A DNA stretch of 58,228 nt from Flammeovirgaceae bacterium UBA4465 (GTDB lineage: Bacteria; Bacteroidota; Bacteroidia; Cytophagales; Cyclobacteriaceae), in assembly GCA_905182655.1 (NCBI GenBank), contig CAJJCN010000030.1:1-58228 (forward strand). Direction: 5' to 3'. The position numbers and the translations under genes were made by a program. Shown piece by piece: positions 44,548-53,119 of this stretch. Numbering within the stretch: the first letter of the stretch is position 1; each line of letters opens with the position of its first letter. The notes below the pieces were generated by a model. The model was given only the letters and a program-made list of their open reading frames with translations. It was not told where the DNA came from and searched no databases.

Positions 44548-44920
44548 CTATTTCTTTCAAGTCATGTACCAAGCCCTCCCACAAATCGGAAACCTCTTGA
44601 TCATCTATGTCAGAGTAGTCAGTAACTTTTATATAGACTTCTTGAGTAAGTTCATTCATTTCTAGTCGGATTTCGATGAAATTCAAATCGTCATCATCCT
44701 CCCCCTCAAATTCAAATTTGATATGCTGGTTCGTCTTAATAGAAGTAATTCTGGCCCTATTTACCTCACCATCCCAAAGCATGGTATATACTTTATCTTC
44801 TGTGATATTAACGTCATCTGCAAACCACTGTGAAAGGCCAGATGCGGTACTGATATAAGGAAACAACATCTTCCGTGATGCATTGATGCTGTATTCTCCT
44901 ATAAACTTACTTTTATTCAT
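44537..44920 (-). CDS. START-like domain protein (SRPBCC/AHSA1-like)
   Basis: A 127-aa single-domain protein. NASRKMLFPYISTASGLSQWFADDVNI and the closing WEGLVHDLKEIVG resemble the AHSA1/START-like fold of small ligand-binding proteins. Members of this short Bacteroidota group have no assigned role. It has no signal peptide and is probably cytoplasmic. It is upstream of the LptF/G gene on the same strand with a 50-nt gap, and may be partly co-transcribed, although a promoter match lies between them. Confidence 0.85.
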   Translation of the reverse strand: MNKSKFIGEYSINASRKMLFPYISTASGLSQWFADDVNITEDKVYTMLWDGEVNRARITSIKTNQHIKFEFEGEDDDDLNFIEIRLEMNELTQEVYIKVTDYSDIDDQEVSDLWEGLVHDLKEIVGG

Positions 44921-45022
44921 ATAAAAATATTTTTGACAAGGTAATAAAAAATATTAGCCCAATCATAATTAATAATAATTTGTTGTTAAATTGCGCTCCT
45001 TTCAATGTGTATATTAAAACAT

Positions 45023-45096
45023 GGCGAGGTAGCTCAGTTGGTTAGAGCGTCGGATTCATAACCCGGAGGTCAGGGGTTCAACTCCCCTCCTCGCTA
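45023..45096 (+). tRNA. tRNA-Met (CAU), elongator-type
   Basis: A 74-nt cloverleaf: acceptor GGCGAGG/CCTCGCT with a G1-U72 wobble pair, D-arm GCTC/GAGC, anticodon loop TTCATAA (anticodon CAT), T-arm AGGGG/CCCCT with loop TTCAACT, discriminator A and no encoded CCA. The anticodon stem has a U-G pair at 27-43 and an A-C mismatch at 31-39. The body resembles elongator tRNA-Met, and it lacks the C1-A72 mismatch and GGG/CCC anticodon stem of the initiator. An Ile2 tRNA with a lysidine-modified anticodon cannot be fully excluded. Confidence 0.9.
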
Positions 45097-45109
45097 CTAA
45101 TATAAGCAT

Positions 45110-45149
45110 CTTTTAAAATTACCACCTTCCTTTGTCTTTAAAAGTTTTT
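45110..45149 (+). terminator. Weak terminator after tRNA-Met
   Basis: CTTTTAAA (45110-45117) and TTTAAAAG (45137-45144) form an 8-bp AU-rich stem with a 19-nt loop, followed by a T-run (45145-45149). It is the only candidate before the convergent ABC-F gene end. Confidence 0.4.
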
Positions 45150-45231
45150 ATTTTCTTCATTTTGTTGCTCTATTTTCATTCATGAGATCGAAATACTGGA
45201 AATAACTTAATAATATCACCGCTAATTTTAT

Positions 45232-47118
45232 TTATTCCATCGATGAGATCAGAACTTCCCATTCTTTCGTTAATTGATCTGCTTCATTTTTAACCTTTTG
45301 GAATTGATTATTTAGTTCGGAAAGTTTCTCACTATCCTGATAGATCTCCGGCTGGGTCATCTCGGCTTCTAGTGATTTTATCAATGCCTCTCGTTCCTGT
45401 ATTTGATCTTCTACATCATTCACCTGCCTTTGAAGGGTCGTCTGAGATTTGGGCTTGATCGGTTTTTCTTTGACTTTGGCCTTTGATTTTTTTTCGGTTT
45501 TTACAGCCAATTTCGTTGGCGATGCGCGTTGACTCATCCACCACTGATACTCTTCATAAGTCCCCGGGTATTCCTTTAATTGATGGTCTTCAATCCACCA
45601 AATTTTGTTGGCCACCTTAGTGATAAAATGCCTATCGTGGGAAACCACTAAAAAAGTGCCTTCATATTGCTGCAAAGCCTGCACCAAAATACCTACCGAA
45701 AGCATATCTAAATGATTGGTGGGCTCATCGAGTAACAAAAAATTGGCTTCAGAAATCAAAGCTTTAGCCAGCGCGACGCGCGATTTCTCTCCTCCAGAAA
45801 GCACTTTTATTTTTTTGAACACTTCATCTCCACTAAACAAAAAACACCCCAACACACCCCGTAATTCTTGCTCATTTTTGCCTGTTCCCTCCTGTTTAAG
45901 CTCTTCAACGAGATCGTTGTTGATGTTGAGGGCCTCCAGTTGATGCTGGGCATAAAAGGACATCAATACATTATGACCTGTTTCCACTTGGCCGTCATAG
46001 GCTTCGGTTCCTGCTATGATACGCAAAACAGTTGATTTGCCCTTACCATTCGCACCAATCAATGCCACTTTATCTCCGCGTTGTAAGCCCAGAGTTGTCT
46101 TTTTTAAAATATCTAAATCTCCGTAACACTTACTAATATCTTCAAGTCGCTTTACATGACGTCCCGACTGGGTCTTAAAATTAAATTTGAAATTGACCTG
46201 CATGTTTTCATCAACAACTGCTTCGATCCTATCTAATTTTTCCAATTGCTTCAACTTGGACTGCGCCTGCTTGGCCTTAGTAGCTTTTGCTTTGAATCGC
46301 TCTATGAATCTTTCGGCTTCTTTGATTTTTTGCTGTTGATTTTCAAAAGCATTTTGCTGTACCTCATTGCGTAATTCTTTTTCTTCAAGGTAATAATCAT
46401 AATTACCCGAGTACAAATTGAGTTTACTGGAATAAACCTCAACTACTTTGTTGACCGTGCTGTTGAGAAAGGTACGATCGTGAGAAACAATAATATAAGC
46501 CCCTTCGTAACTCTGAAGGTAAGACTCAATCCACTGTATAGAAGGTAAATCTAAGTGATTCGTAGGCTCATCCAGCATTAATAGGGAAGGTTTCTCTAAA
46601 AGCAACTTGGCCAACATGACACGCATCCTCCACCCCCCTGAAAATTCTCGGAGTGGCCGCTTGAGATCGGCCGTCTTAAATCCAATGCCTTCTAATAATT
46701 CCTCGGCTTGGGACTGAATCGTATAGCCATCAGCAGCTTCAAACTGTTCTTGTAATAAAGATAGTCTTTCGAGTAACTTGTCTGTATAATTCAATTCCAT
46801 TTCCTTGAGAACTACATCTATTTGATGTTGTAAATCAAGGGCCTGATGAAAAGCCTGCATGGCTACCTCAAGAATGGGTTCATCGCTTTGATAGGAAAGC
46901 AGATCTTGATTCAAAAACCCAATAGAGGTGCTTTTACCTTTAGAGATTTCTCCTGAGGCCAATTCCACGTCTCCCACCAGCATCTTGAGCAGGGTAGACT
47001 TACCCGTACCATTAAGGCCGATAAGGCCTATTTTGTCTTTGGGTGTGATGAATAAAGAAGCGTCCTCATAGAGAATACGCTCACCTAGGTAATAACTAAT
47101 ATTATCAATACTGATCAT
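45232..47118 (-). CDS. ABC-F family ATPase (ribosome-associated)
   Basis: A 628-aa soluble protein with two ATP-binding cassettes and no membrane part. Cassette 1 has GLNGTGKST and FSGGWRMR with LMLDEPTNHLD; cassette 2 has GANGKGKST and LSGGEKSRVALA with LLLDEPTNHLD. The linker is a charged helical hairpin (about residues 250-320) and the C-terminus (about 530-628) is a coiled coil, as in Uup-like members. ABC-F proteins act on the ribosome to rescue or tune translation, or protect it from antibiotics; which applies here is unclear. The start at 47118 is set by the promoter at 47126-47158, which overlaps the longer frame from 47145. Confidence 0.94.
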   Translation of the reverse strand: MISIDNISYYLGERILYEDASLFITPKDKIGLIGLNGTGKSTLLKMLVGDVELASGEISKGKSTSIGFLNQDLLSYQSDEPILEVAMQAFHQALDLQHQIDVVLKEMELNYTDKLLERLSLLQEQFEAADGYTIQSQAEELLEGIGFKTADLKRPLREFSGGWRMRVMLAKLLLEKPSLLMLDEPTNHLDLPSIQWIESYLQSYEGAYIIVSHDRTFLNSTVNKVVEVYSSKLNLYSGNYDYYLEEKELRNEVQQNAFENQQQKIKEAERFIERFKAKATKAKQAQSKLKQLEKLDRIEAVVDENMQVNFKFNFKTQSGRHVKRLEDISKCYGDLDILKKTTLGLQRGDKVALIGANGKGKSTVLRIIAGTEAYDGQVETGHNVLMSFYAQHQLEALNINNDLVEELKQEGTGKNEQELRGVLGCFLFSGDEVFKKIKVLSGGEKSRVALAKALISEANFLLLDEPTNHLDMLSVGILVQALQQYEGTFLVVSHDRHFITKVANKIWWIEDHQLKEYPGTYEEYQWWMSQRASPTKLAVKTEKKSKAKVKEKPIKPKSQTTLQRQVNDVEDQIQEREALIKSLEAEMTQPEIYQDSEKLSELNNQFQKVKNEADQLTKEWEVLISSME

Positions 47119-47125
47119 GCGGGCG

Positions 47126-47158
47126 CAAAGGTAGACAAGACCCATCTTTTATGCCAAA
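47126..47158 (-). promoter_or_regulatory. Bacteroidota-type promoter of the ABC-F gene, near-leaderless
   Basis: On the minus strand TTTG (47158-47155), a 21-nt spacer and TACCTTTG (47133-47126) match the consensus exactly. The ATG at 47118 lies only 7 nt beyond the -7 box, so the mRNA is almost leaderless. This rules out the longer in-frame start at 47145. Confidence 0.78.
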
Positions 47159-47430
47159 TTCAGTTCTAATTACTTATAAAATAAATCATTATTTCTGTCT
47201 TACCCTCTTGAGAGCACTTAATAATTAAAAGAAATCGTTATAGATTTTTTGGAACTGGGTTAATCCTAGCTTCTTTTATTAATGCGTAGAAACTCTTTAA
47301 AAGCAGGTTAAAGGATCAAATGATGAGTTTCAAATAGCATTAAGCGCTAGGCCCTTCGCCTAACTCCCACGCTGCTCTCACTCACGCTACCACTTACCTG
47401 ATTATATGGTTTATTTATCTGAAGAAAAAT
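47159..47430. other. Divergent intergenic region, no gene seen
   Basis: Between the divergent ABC-F and thiolase genes. No ORF or RNA gene is apparent. Around 47340-47400 it is richer in GC (CGCTAGGCCC, CCCACGCTGC) than the surroundings, with no obvious hairpin and no database match I can test. Confidence 0.4.
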
Positions 47431-47438
47431 TATCTTTG
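47431..47438 (+). promoter_or_regulatory. -7 element of the thiolase gene
   Basis: TATCTTTG matches TAnnTTTG exactly, 19 nt before the ATG at 47458. The expected TTTG about 20 nt upstream is degenerate (GTTTA). An AGAGG Shine-Dalgarno-like sequence lies immediately before the ATG. Confidence 0.5.
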
Positions 47439-47457
47439 TAATATTAATAACAAGAGG

Positions 47458-48642
47458 ATGTCAAATAAAGAAGTTTATATCGTGTCTGCGGTTCGTACCC
47501 CCCTGGGTAGTTTTGGTGGAATGTTTGCCAATGTATCAGCAACTGAATTAGGTACCGCAGCGATTAAAGGAGCCTTAAAAAAAGGAAAGGTTGATCCAAT
47601 GCATGTCGATGAAGTTTTTATGGGTAATGTCTGCTCGGCCAATTTAGGACAGGCGCCCGCTCGTCAAGCTGCCCTTGCTGCAGGTATTCCAAATACCGCC
47701 CCATGTACTACGGTAAATAAAGTCTGCTCCTCGGGGGCCAAATCTATCATGTTCGCTGCCCAAAGCATTATGCTGGGTCAAGCAGATATTTTAGTCGCAG
47801 GGGGCATGGAAAACATGTCTGCCATTCCTTATTATATTCCCAAAGCCCGATATGGTTACAAATATGGCAATGCGGCCTTGATCGATGGGTTACATAAAGA
47901 TGGTTTGCTAGACCCTTATGATGAGACCGCGATGGGCGTGTTTGCTGATCAAACAGCTACGAAATATGGCATCACAAGAGAAGACCAAGATGCCTATGCC
48001 ATTCGATCTTACCAAAACACAGCTTTAAATACTGAAAATGGGGTTTTCGCCAATGAAATAGTAGGGGTTTCTGTACCACAAAGAAGAGGCGAACCTACCC
48101 TTATTCTTGAGGATGAAGAGTATAAAAATGTTAAATTTGAAAAAATACCCCAATTGCGCGGCGCATTTTCCCCAACAGGCACCGTTACTGCGGCCAATGC
48201 ATCAACAATGAATGATGGGGCGGCAGCTTTGATTTTGGCAAGCGCTGCGGCCGTCAAAAAATATAATTTGAAACCATTAGCAAAAATTTTATCCTTTGCA
48301 GATACCGCCCATGAACCGGCATGGTTTACCACGGCGCCGACCCATGCCGCGCCAAAGGCCTTGACCTTGGCCAAATTAGCAGTGACTGATGTAGACTATT
48401 TCGAGGTTAATGAGGCTTTTTCTGTAGTTCCTCTAGCTTTTAATAAAATATTGAATGTCGATATCAATAAGGTAAATGTGCATGGCGGTGCCGTTTCTTT
48501 GGGTCATCCTTTGGGTGCCTCAGGAGCAAGGATTGTCACTACGCTGCAAAATGTATTGCAATCTAAAGATGCCACTATTGGTTGTGCCGCCATTTGCAAT
48601 GGCGGCGGAGGTGCAAGTGCTCTGGTTATTGAGCGCATATAA
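47458..48642 (+). CDS. Acetyl-CoA C-acyltransferase (thiolase)
   Basis: A 394-aa thiolase that condenses or cleaves acyl-CoA (acetoacetyl-CoA or 3-ketoacyl-CoA). The catalytic triad is complete: nucleophile C90 in NKVCSSGAKS, H350 in GHPLGASGARI and C380 in AICNGGGGASA. Length and sequence fit the biosynthetic-type acetyl-CoA acetyltransferase group, but a beta-oxidation role is also possible. It has its own -7 element and a good RBS. A ligase for a short dicarboxylic or fatty acid is encoded convergently about 300 nt downstream. Confidence 0.95.
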   Translation: MSNKEVYIVSAVRTPLGSFGGMFANVSATELGTAAIKGALKKGKVDPMHVDEVFMGNVCSANLGQAPARQAALAAGIPNTAPCTTVNKVCSSGAKSIMFAAQSIMLGQADILVAGGMENMSAIPYYIPKARYGYKYGNAALIDGLHKDGLLDPYDETAMGVFADQTATKYGITREDQDAYAIRSYQNTALNTENGVFANEIVGVSVPQRRGEPTLILEDEEYKNVKFEKIPQLRGAFSPTGTVTAANASTMNDGAAALILASAAAVKKYNLKPLAKILSFADTAHEPAWFTTAPTHAAPKALTLAKLAVTDVDYFEVNEAFSVVPLAFNKILNVDINKVNVHGGAVSLGHPLGASGARIVTTLQNVLQSKDATIGCAAICNGGGGASALVIERI

Positions 48643-48944
48643 TTTTTACTGAGAAAAGTCCATTCCAACGATGCGTACTTGCTTCGTTTAAGGGGTTTAA
48701 TAAATGAGGGTGATGCTTTTTAGGAAAACTGCGCGAAAGTGATTTCTAATCATTATTATAGTGTATTTAGTTGGGGGTCTGATTACTCCATCTACTGTAA
48801 GAATGAAGTTTCAATCCTGTATTTGAATTATAGCCTCTCCTCTATCCATAGACCTAGGTCTCGAGAACTCATTACACCGAGAAAGAAATATAAGTGTTTT
48901 TATGATCGCTCATAAATAATTCATGATCCTTTTAAATAAGAGGC
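48643..48944. other. Convergent intergenic region, no gene seen
   Basis: 302 nt between the ends of the thiolase gene and the acyl-CoA ligase gene. No ORF or RNA gene is evident, and no strong intrinsic terminator; there is only a weak symmetrical AAATAAG-AGGCCT-TTATTT tract next to the ligase stop. Confidence 0.4.
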
Positions 48945-50447
48945 CTATTTATTTCCGCCTTCGATAAATATTTTTTGTAATACTTTTTTGGTGACTTTTC
49001 CCATTACATTGCGGGGCAGATCGGTTTGAATTAAATATTTTCGGGGTGTTTTGTATCCAGGCAATTTATCTTTTAGCCATTCCTTGATCGCTGGAATGGT
49101 TTCTTGATCACGGATCATAATTAGGCTTACCCCTATGATTTCTCCCCATTCATCATCGGGAATACCCACCACCGCACAATCTTTAATCGCTGGATGATTC
49201 CTGAGGACTTCTTCGATCTCCAAAGCAGATATTTTATACCCTCCTGATTTAATGATGTCAACTGAATTTCTACCCAATATCTTATAACTGTCTTTGTCAA
49301 AGACAGCTATATCACCCGTTTTGAACCAGCCATCGACAAAAGATCCTTTGGTTGCGTTGGGTTTTCCCCAATATTCTTTAAAAACATTGGGCCCTTTGAC
49401 TTGAATTTCTCCTGATATGCCATCGACTACCGTATGGTTATTTTCATCTACTATTCTTATTATAACACCCGCCAGCGGCACACCGATATGACCGGGTTTT
49501 CGAATTCCTTTGTAGGAATTGCTTATGGCCATACCCATTTCAGTCATGCCATACCGTTCCAATAAAGTGTGACCACTGATCTTCTCCCACTCCTCAAGCG
49601 TGGAGATAGGTAAAGCCGCAGATCCTGACACCATCAACCGAAAATTCTTAAAGGATACATCTATTTTTTGTTGATCTGCTGGGGTTAATTCCTTCCAATA
49701 ATGAATAAGCTGATAATAAATAGTTGGAACGGCCATGAACAGATTGACCTCTTGTTTACAAAAAACATCAAATATTTTTTTTACATCAAATTTCTCTAAG
49801 AATTCACAACAAGCTCCGCTCCACAGTGCACAACTCAAAATATTAATGATTCCATGCACATGATGAAGGGGGAGAATATTTAATATACGATCCTCTTTTG
49901 TCCATTCCCATGAAGTCACTAAGGATTCTATCTGAGCTTCAATATTCTGGTGGGTGCTGACCACTCCTTTGGGTTTGCCTGTAGTGCCACTGGTATAAAT
50001 GATCATGCCCCTCCGATCAAGGGGAATCTCTGGTAACCTAGGCTTTTCTTTCTGAGCTGTGACCATCACTGCTTCTATAGAAACCCCACGTAATTCAAAA
50101 TCCTCAAATAAAGGCTTAATAAGTCCTCTGTAATTATTTGAAAAAACCACTGCTTGGGCATGGGTGTCTTCAATGACATACTTTATCGCATCGTAAGGGT
50201 GTTTGACGCAAAGCGGAACAGCAATACCGCCTGCCCGCCAGATCCCCCATTGAATACATACATATTCAAAACTAGGGGCTACGATAAAGGCAATTCTAGC
50301 CTCATCAAGGTCTTTTTTATCTTCTAAAAGAGCAAGGGCAATTTTTTCTGATGCCTCCAAAAGTTGCCGATAGGTATAACTTCGATTATTATCGCTAATC
50401 GCTATCCTTTCTGAGTGATTAAAAGCATTTTCAATAAGGTTTATCAT
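48945..50447 (-). CDS. AMP-forming acyl-CoA ligase, malonyl-CoA-synthetase (MatB/ACSF3)-like
   Basis: A 500-aa ANL-superfamily ligase that activates a carboxylic acid with ATP and CoA. IIYTSGTTGKPKGVV (P-loop-like), LERYGMTEMGMAISN, GWFKTGDIAVFD and the C-terminal GKVTKKVL Lys region are intact. The SGSAALP and LERYGMTE blocks and the PGHIGVPLAGVIIRI segment resemble MatB/ACSF3 malonyl-CoA synthetases, which use malonate or methylmalonate, but the substrate-binding residues cannot be confirmed by eye. No signal or membrane helix is seen. The gene diverges from the OmpA-family gene. Confidence 0.88.
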   Translation of the reverse strand: MINLIENAFNHSERIAISDNNRSYTYRQLLEASEKIALALLEDKKDLDEARIAFIVAPSFEYVCIQWGIWRAGGIAVPLCVKHPYDAIKYVIEDTHAQAVVFSNNYRGLIKPLFEDFELRGVSIEAVMVTAQKEKPRLPEIPLDRRGMIIYTSGTTGKPKGVVSTHQNIEAQIESLVTSWEWTKEDRILNILPLHHVHGIINILSCALWSGACCEFLEKFDVKKIFDVFCKQEVNLFMAVPTIYYQLIHYWKELTPADQQKIDVSFKNFRLMVSGSAALPISTLEEWEKISGHTLLERYGMTEMGMAISNSYKGIRKPGHIGVPLAGVIIRIVDENNHTVVDGISGEIQVKGPNVFKEYWGKPNATKGSFVDGWFKTGDIAVFDKDSYKILGRNSVDIIKSGGYKISALEIEEVLRNHPAIKDCAVVGIPDDEWGEIIGVSLIMIRDQETIPAIKEWLKDKLPGYKTPRKYLIQTDLPRNVMGKVTKKVLQKIFIEGGNK

Positions 50448-50855
50448 GGTATTTACTATTTATCCTTTGGCCTCTTTTGGTCAATCACTTTTTTCTGAGC
50501 AGAGAATTCTTACCGTGTGGATGACAAAAAGTTAACATGGAATCAAAAATAGCTATTCAAGCGTGTTTTTATTAAGACTCTCCCAAATTCATTTCGTCAT
50601 GTCCACTCCTAGCAATAACTGGCCTCGGTCGCGGCTGATGCTACCAAATCCATCGAACCTCCATTAGTTTGATCCTTTTCAACCTCCTTTTAGACCTTAT
50701 TTGTAAATTAATCAACGATCACGTCGCGAGAAAAACATAAGTCATAAATTTTACCTCCGGTTTGTACTATGACCTAGACTTATGTTTTTATAAATCTTTC
50801 ATTTTTTTTTAAAAACAAAAGGCTAAATTGGTACAAATAATTAAATAGAAATTAA
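50448..50855. other. Divergent intergenic region with long inverted repeat
   Basis: 408 nt between two divergent genes. No ORF is supported. The right part contains the inverted repeat at 50731-50789, listed separately. The middle (50590-50720) is less AT-rich than the flanks and could hide a small RNA, but I see nothing decisive. Confidence 0.45.
50731..50789. repeat. Inverted repeat upstream of the OmpA-family gene
   Basis: Arms AAAAACATAAGTC (50731-50743) and GACTTATGTTTTT (50777-50789) are perfect 13-nt complements; the inner GTCATA (50741-50746) and TATGAC (50768-50773) can extend or compete with the stem. It ends in a T-run on the plus strand. It may be a leader terminator, a small-RNA 3' end or a regulator-binding site; its distance to the OmpA-family ATG is 66 nt. 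Confidence 0.6.
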
Positions 50856-51596
50856 ATGAAACATCGCTTAATCTATCTACTTTTCGGTTGGTTACTTTTC
50901 TCTTTTGTTCAAGGGCAAGACGTCCCTGCCGGCAAATGTTTACTGTTAACTCAAGTGACGGACTTCGAACAAATACCAGAAACCAATGCCCAACTCATTG
51001 TATGGGATATGGCTGATTCAGCCAGTTTTTCTCAAGAATTGATCACCGACATCGATGGGAAAAATTCCATTATGCTGGATCAAGGCAAAATGTATGCCAT
51101 CAAAATATTCAAGTCAGATACCTCATTTATGTTTAACAACATTGCCATTCCTGAACATGAGGCTGGAATTATCATGAATTATTCATTCCAAATAAAAGTA
51201 ATCCAAGGTTACAAGATCATGCCCAGTGAATTCCAAACAAACAGTACCGAGACCTCAGCGGATCTCTTGGAACTTGATATTCATTTTATATCCAATAGTG
51301 CTGAAATCCCAAAAAATGATCTTGTAGGTTTAGATGAAATTTATGAACTCCTTTCAAAAAATAAAGATTATCGTATTGAACTTGCTTCGTATACAGATGA
51401 TGTGGGTAATGAGGAAAACAATATGCGACTGTCTCAGCGACGCTCAGATGCAGTCAAAGCCTTTTTGGTCTCCAAAGGAATTAATGAAGCCCAAATCGTA
51501 GCCAAAGGATACGGAGAAAAACAACCGAAAGCTTCCAATGATACCGATGTGGGTAGAGCCAGCAATAGAAGAACAGAACTCCGATTCATCAAATAA
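50856..51596 (+). CDS. OmpA-family peptidoglycan-binding outer-membrane protein
   Basis: A 246-aa exported protein with a signal peptide (residues 1-20, ending VQGQ) and a C-terminal OmpA domain (about 143-246). The peptidoglycan-binding region is typical: SYTDDVGNEENNMRLSQRRSDAVKAFL and ASNRRTELRF. The N-terminal half (about 30-140) is a beta-rich domain I do not recognise. It probably tethers the outer membrane to the wall. It starts after a long divergent region with an inverted repeat that may act in its leader. Confidence 0.92.
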   Translation: MKHRLIYLLFGWLLFSFVQGQDVPAGKCLLLTQVTDFEQIPETNAQLIVWDMADSASFSQELITDIDGKNSIMLDQGKMYAIKIFKSDTSFMFNNIAIPEHEAGIIMNYSFQIKVIQGYKIMPSEFQTNSTETSADLLELDIHFISNSAEIPKNDLVGLDEIYELLSKNKDYRIELASYTDDVGNEENNMRLSQRRSDAVKAFLVSKGINEAQIVAKGYGEKQPKASNDTDVGRASNRRTELRFIK

Positions 51597-51684
51597 GGAA
51601 TTAAACTCATTTAATAGCTAATGACAGCATGCAAATGAGTATCTTAAATTAAGAAAATTGATTATGCTTTAAAATTTAAATATT

Positions 51685-52836
51685 ATGAGGTCCCTATTTT
51701 TTTTAACCCTACCCTTTATCATTTTGGCGTGCAATGATCCCGCCTCAAAAGTTTATTCAAGTCAAGCAAGTTTGACTTCAGAAGAGGGTCTCTTTCTAGA
51801 TTCTCTCCGTATGCCAGAGGGCTTTCATATGGAAGTATACGGCCGCGTAGACAATGCCCGATCTATGGCCATGAGCCCAGATGGAACCTTATTTATTGGA
51901 AATAAGGCCAATGGTGCCGTTTATGCCCTCCAAGATAGAAATAAGGATTTGAAAGCCGATACTTTGTATACTATAGCTAAAGACTTGAATATGCCCAATG
52001 GCATTGCCTTTAAAGATGGTGCACTGTATGTTGCCGAAATAAATAGGTTATGGCGTTATGATGCCATTGAAGACCACTTAGATGATCCCAAAGCCACTTT
52101 AATATACGATGACTTCCCTGAAGACAGTCACCATGGATGGAAGTACATCGGTTTCGGGCCTGATGGTAAATTATACGTACCCGTAGGTGCTCCTTGTAAT
52201 GTTTGCGAAACCAAAGATGATACCTATTATGCCTCAATTGTCAGTATGGATGCCGATGGGACCCACCGACAGGTAGTGGCCAAAGGTGTGCGCAATACCG
52301 TTGGATTAACCTGGCACCCAGTGACGGGAGAACTGTGGTTTACGGATAATGGTAGAGACCTACTCGGTGATGACTTACCTCCTTGTGAATTGAATCGACT
52401 CAGTGCGGTGGGTCAACATTTTGGCTTTCCTTATTGCCACGCTGGCGAATTATTAGATCCTGAATTTGGTAAGGATAAAAGTTGTGAAAACTATACTTCT
52501 CCAGCGCTAAAATTAGGACCACATGTCGCACCTTTAGGTCTTAAATTTTACACAGGAAATATGTTTCCGCCTGCTTATAAAAACAAAATAATCATCCCTG
52601 AACATGGCAGTTGGAACCGTTCCAAAAATGCTGGCCACACCGGACATAAACTGTCCCTTGTAACAGAGGAAAATGGCGTTGGCATCCATTATGAAACTTT
52701 TGTTGATGGGTTTTTAAATAAGAGCACTAACACAGCTTGGGGACGGCCAGTAGATGTTTTGGTACTCGAAGATGGTTCAATACTTATCTCGGATGACAAA
52801 AGTGGCACGATTTATAGGATGAGTTATCGAAGTTGA
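51685..52836 (+). CDS. PQQ-type sugar dehydrogenase-like beta-propeller lipoprotein
   Basis: A 383-aa lipoprotein (lipobox ILAC near residue 16) with a six-bladed propeller of the soluble glucose/sorbosone dehydrogenase class. SPDGTLFIGNKANGAVYAL, PNGIAFKDGALYVAE, HHGWKYIGFGPDGKLYVPVG and WHPVTGELWFTDNG are repeat blades; EHGSWNRSKNAGH is family-typical. Conserved cysteines (CNVCETKD, CELN) are present but no haem motif. It should bind PQQ and oxidise a sugar or act as a binding protein; activity is not provable by eye. It follows the OmpA gene by 88 nt on the same strand. Confidence 0.88.
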   Translation: MRSLFFLTLPFIILACNDPASKVYSSQASLTSEEGLFLDSLRMPEGFHMEVYGRVDNARSMAMSPDGTLFIGNKANGAVYALQDRNKDLKADTLYTIAKDLNMPNGIAFKDGALYVAEINRLWRYDAIEDHLDDPKATLIYDDFPEDSHHGWKYIGFGPDGKLYVPVGAPCNVCETKDDTYYASIVSMDADGTHRQVVAKGVRNTVGLTWHPVTGELWFTDNGRDLLGDDLPPCELNRLSAVGQHFGFPYCHAGELLDPEFGKDKSCENYTSPALKLGPHVAPLGLKFYTGNMFPPAYKNKIIIPEHGSWNRSKNAGHTGHKLSLVTEENGVGIHYETFVDGFLNKSTNTAWGRPVDVLVLEDGSILISDDKSGTIYRMSYRS

Positions 52837-53119
52837 TTTCTACCTATGATAATAGTTTCTGTTTGCTCAATTCATCTCCGATTAATGAGTCCCCAATGAA
52901 TCAATGGGTGACAGTACCATTAACTAAAGGGGGTGTCTCCTATTTTATTTAATGGATCTGGAAAAAATAACCTTTACAATACCTATTTGCTGGTCATACA
53001 TTTTGCTTTTTGTAAATACGATATATATATTACTTTAAAGAAAGATAGGAAATATCTTATGGTGCACGTTGATATTCTGTCCACTGTCTTGACATTTCTA
53101 TAATAATAAACAATCTCAT

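Noticed and set aside
47340-47400. GC-richer patch before the thiolase gene as a small RNA
   Set aside because: No stable fold or terminator could be read by eye.
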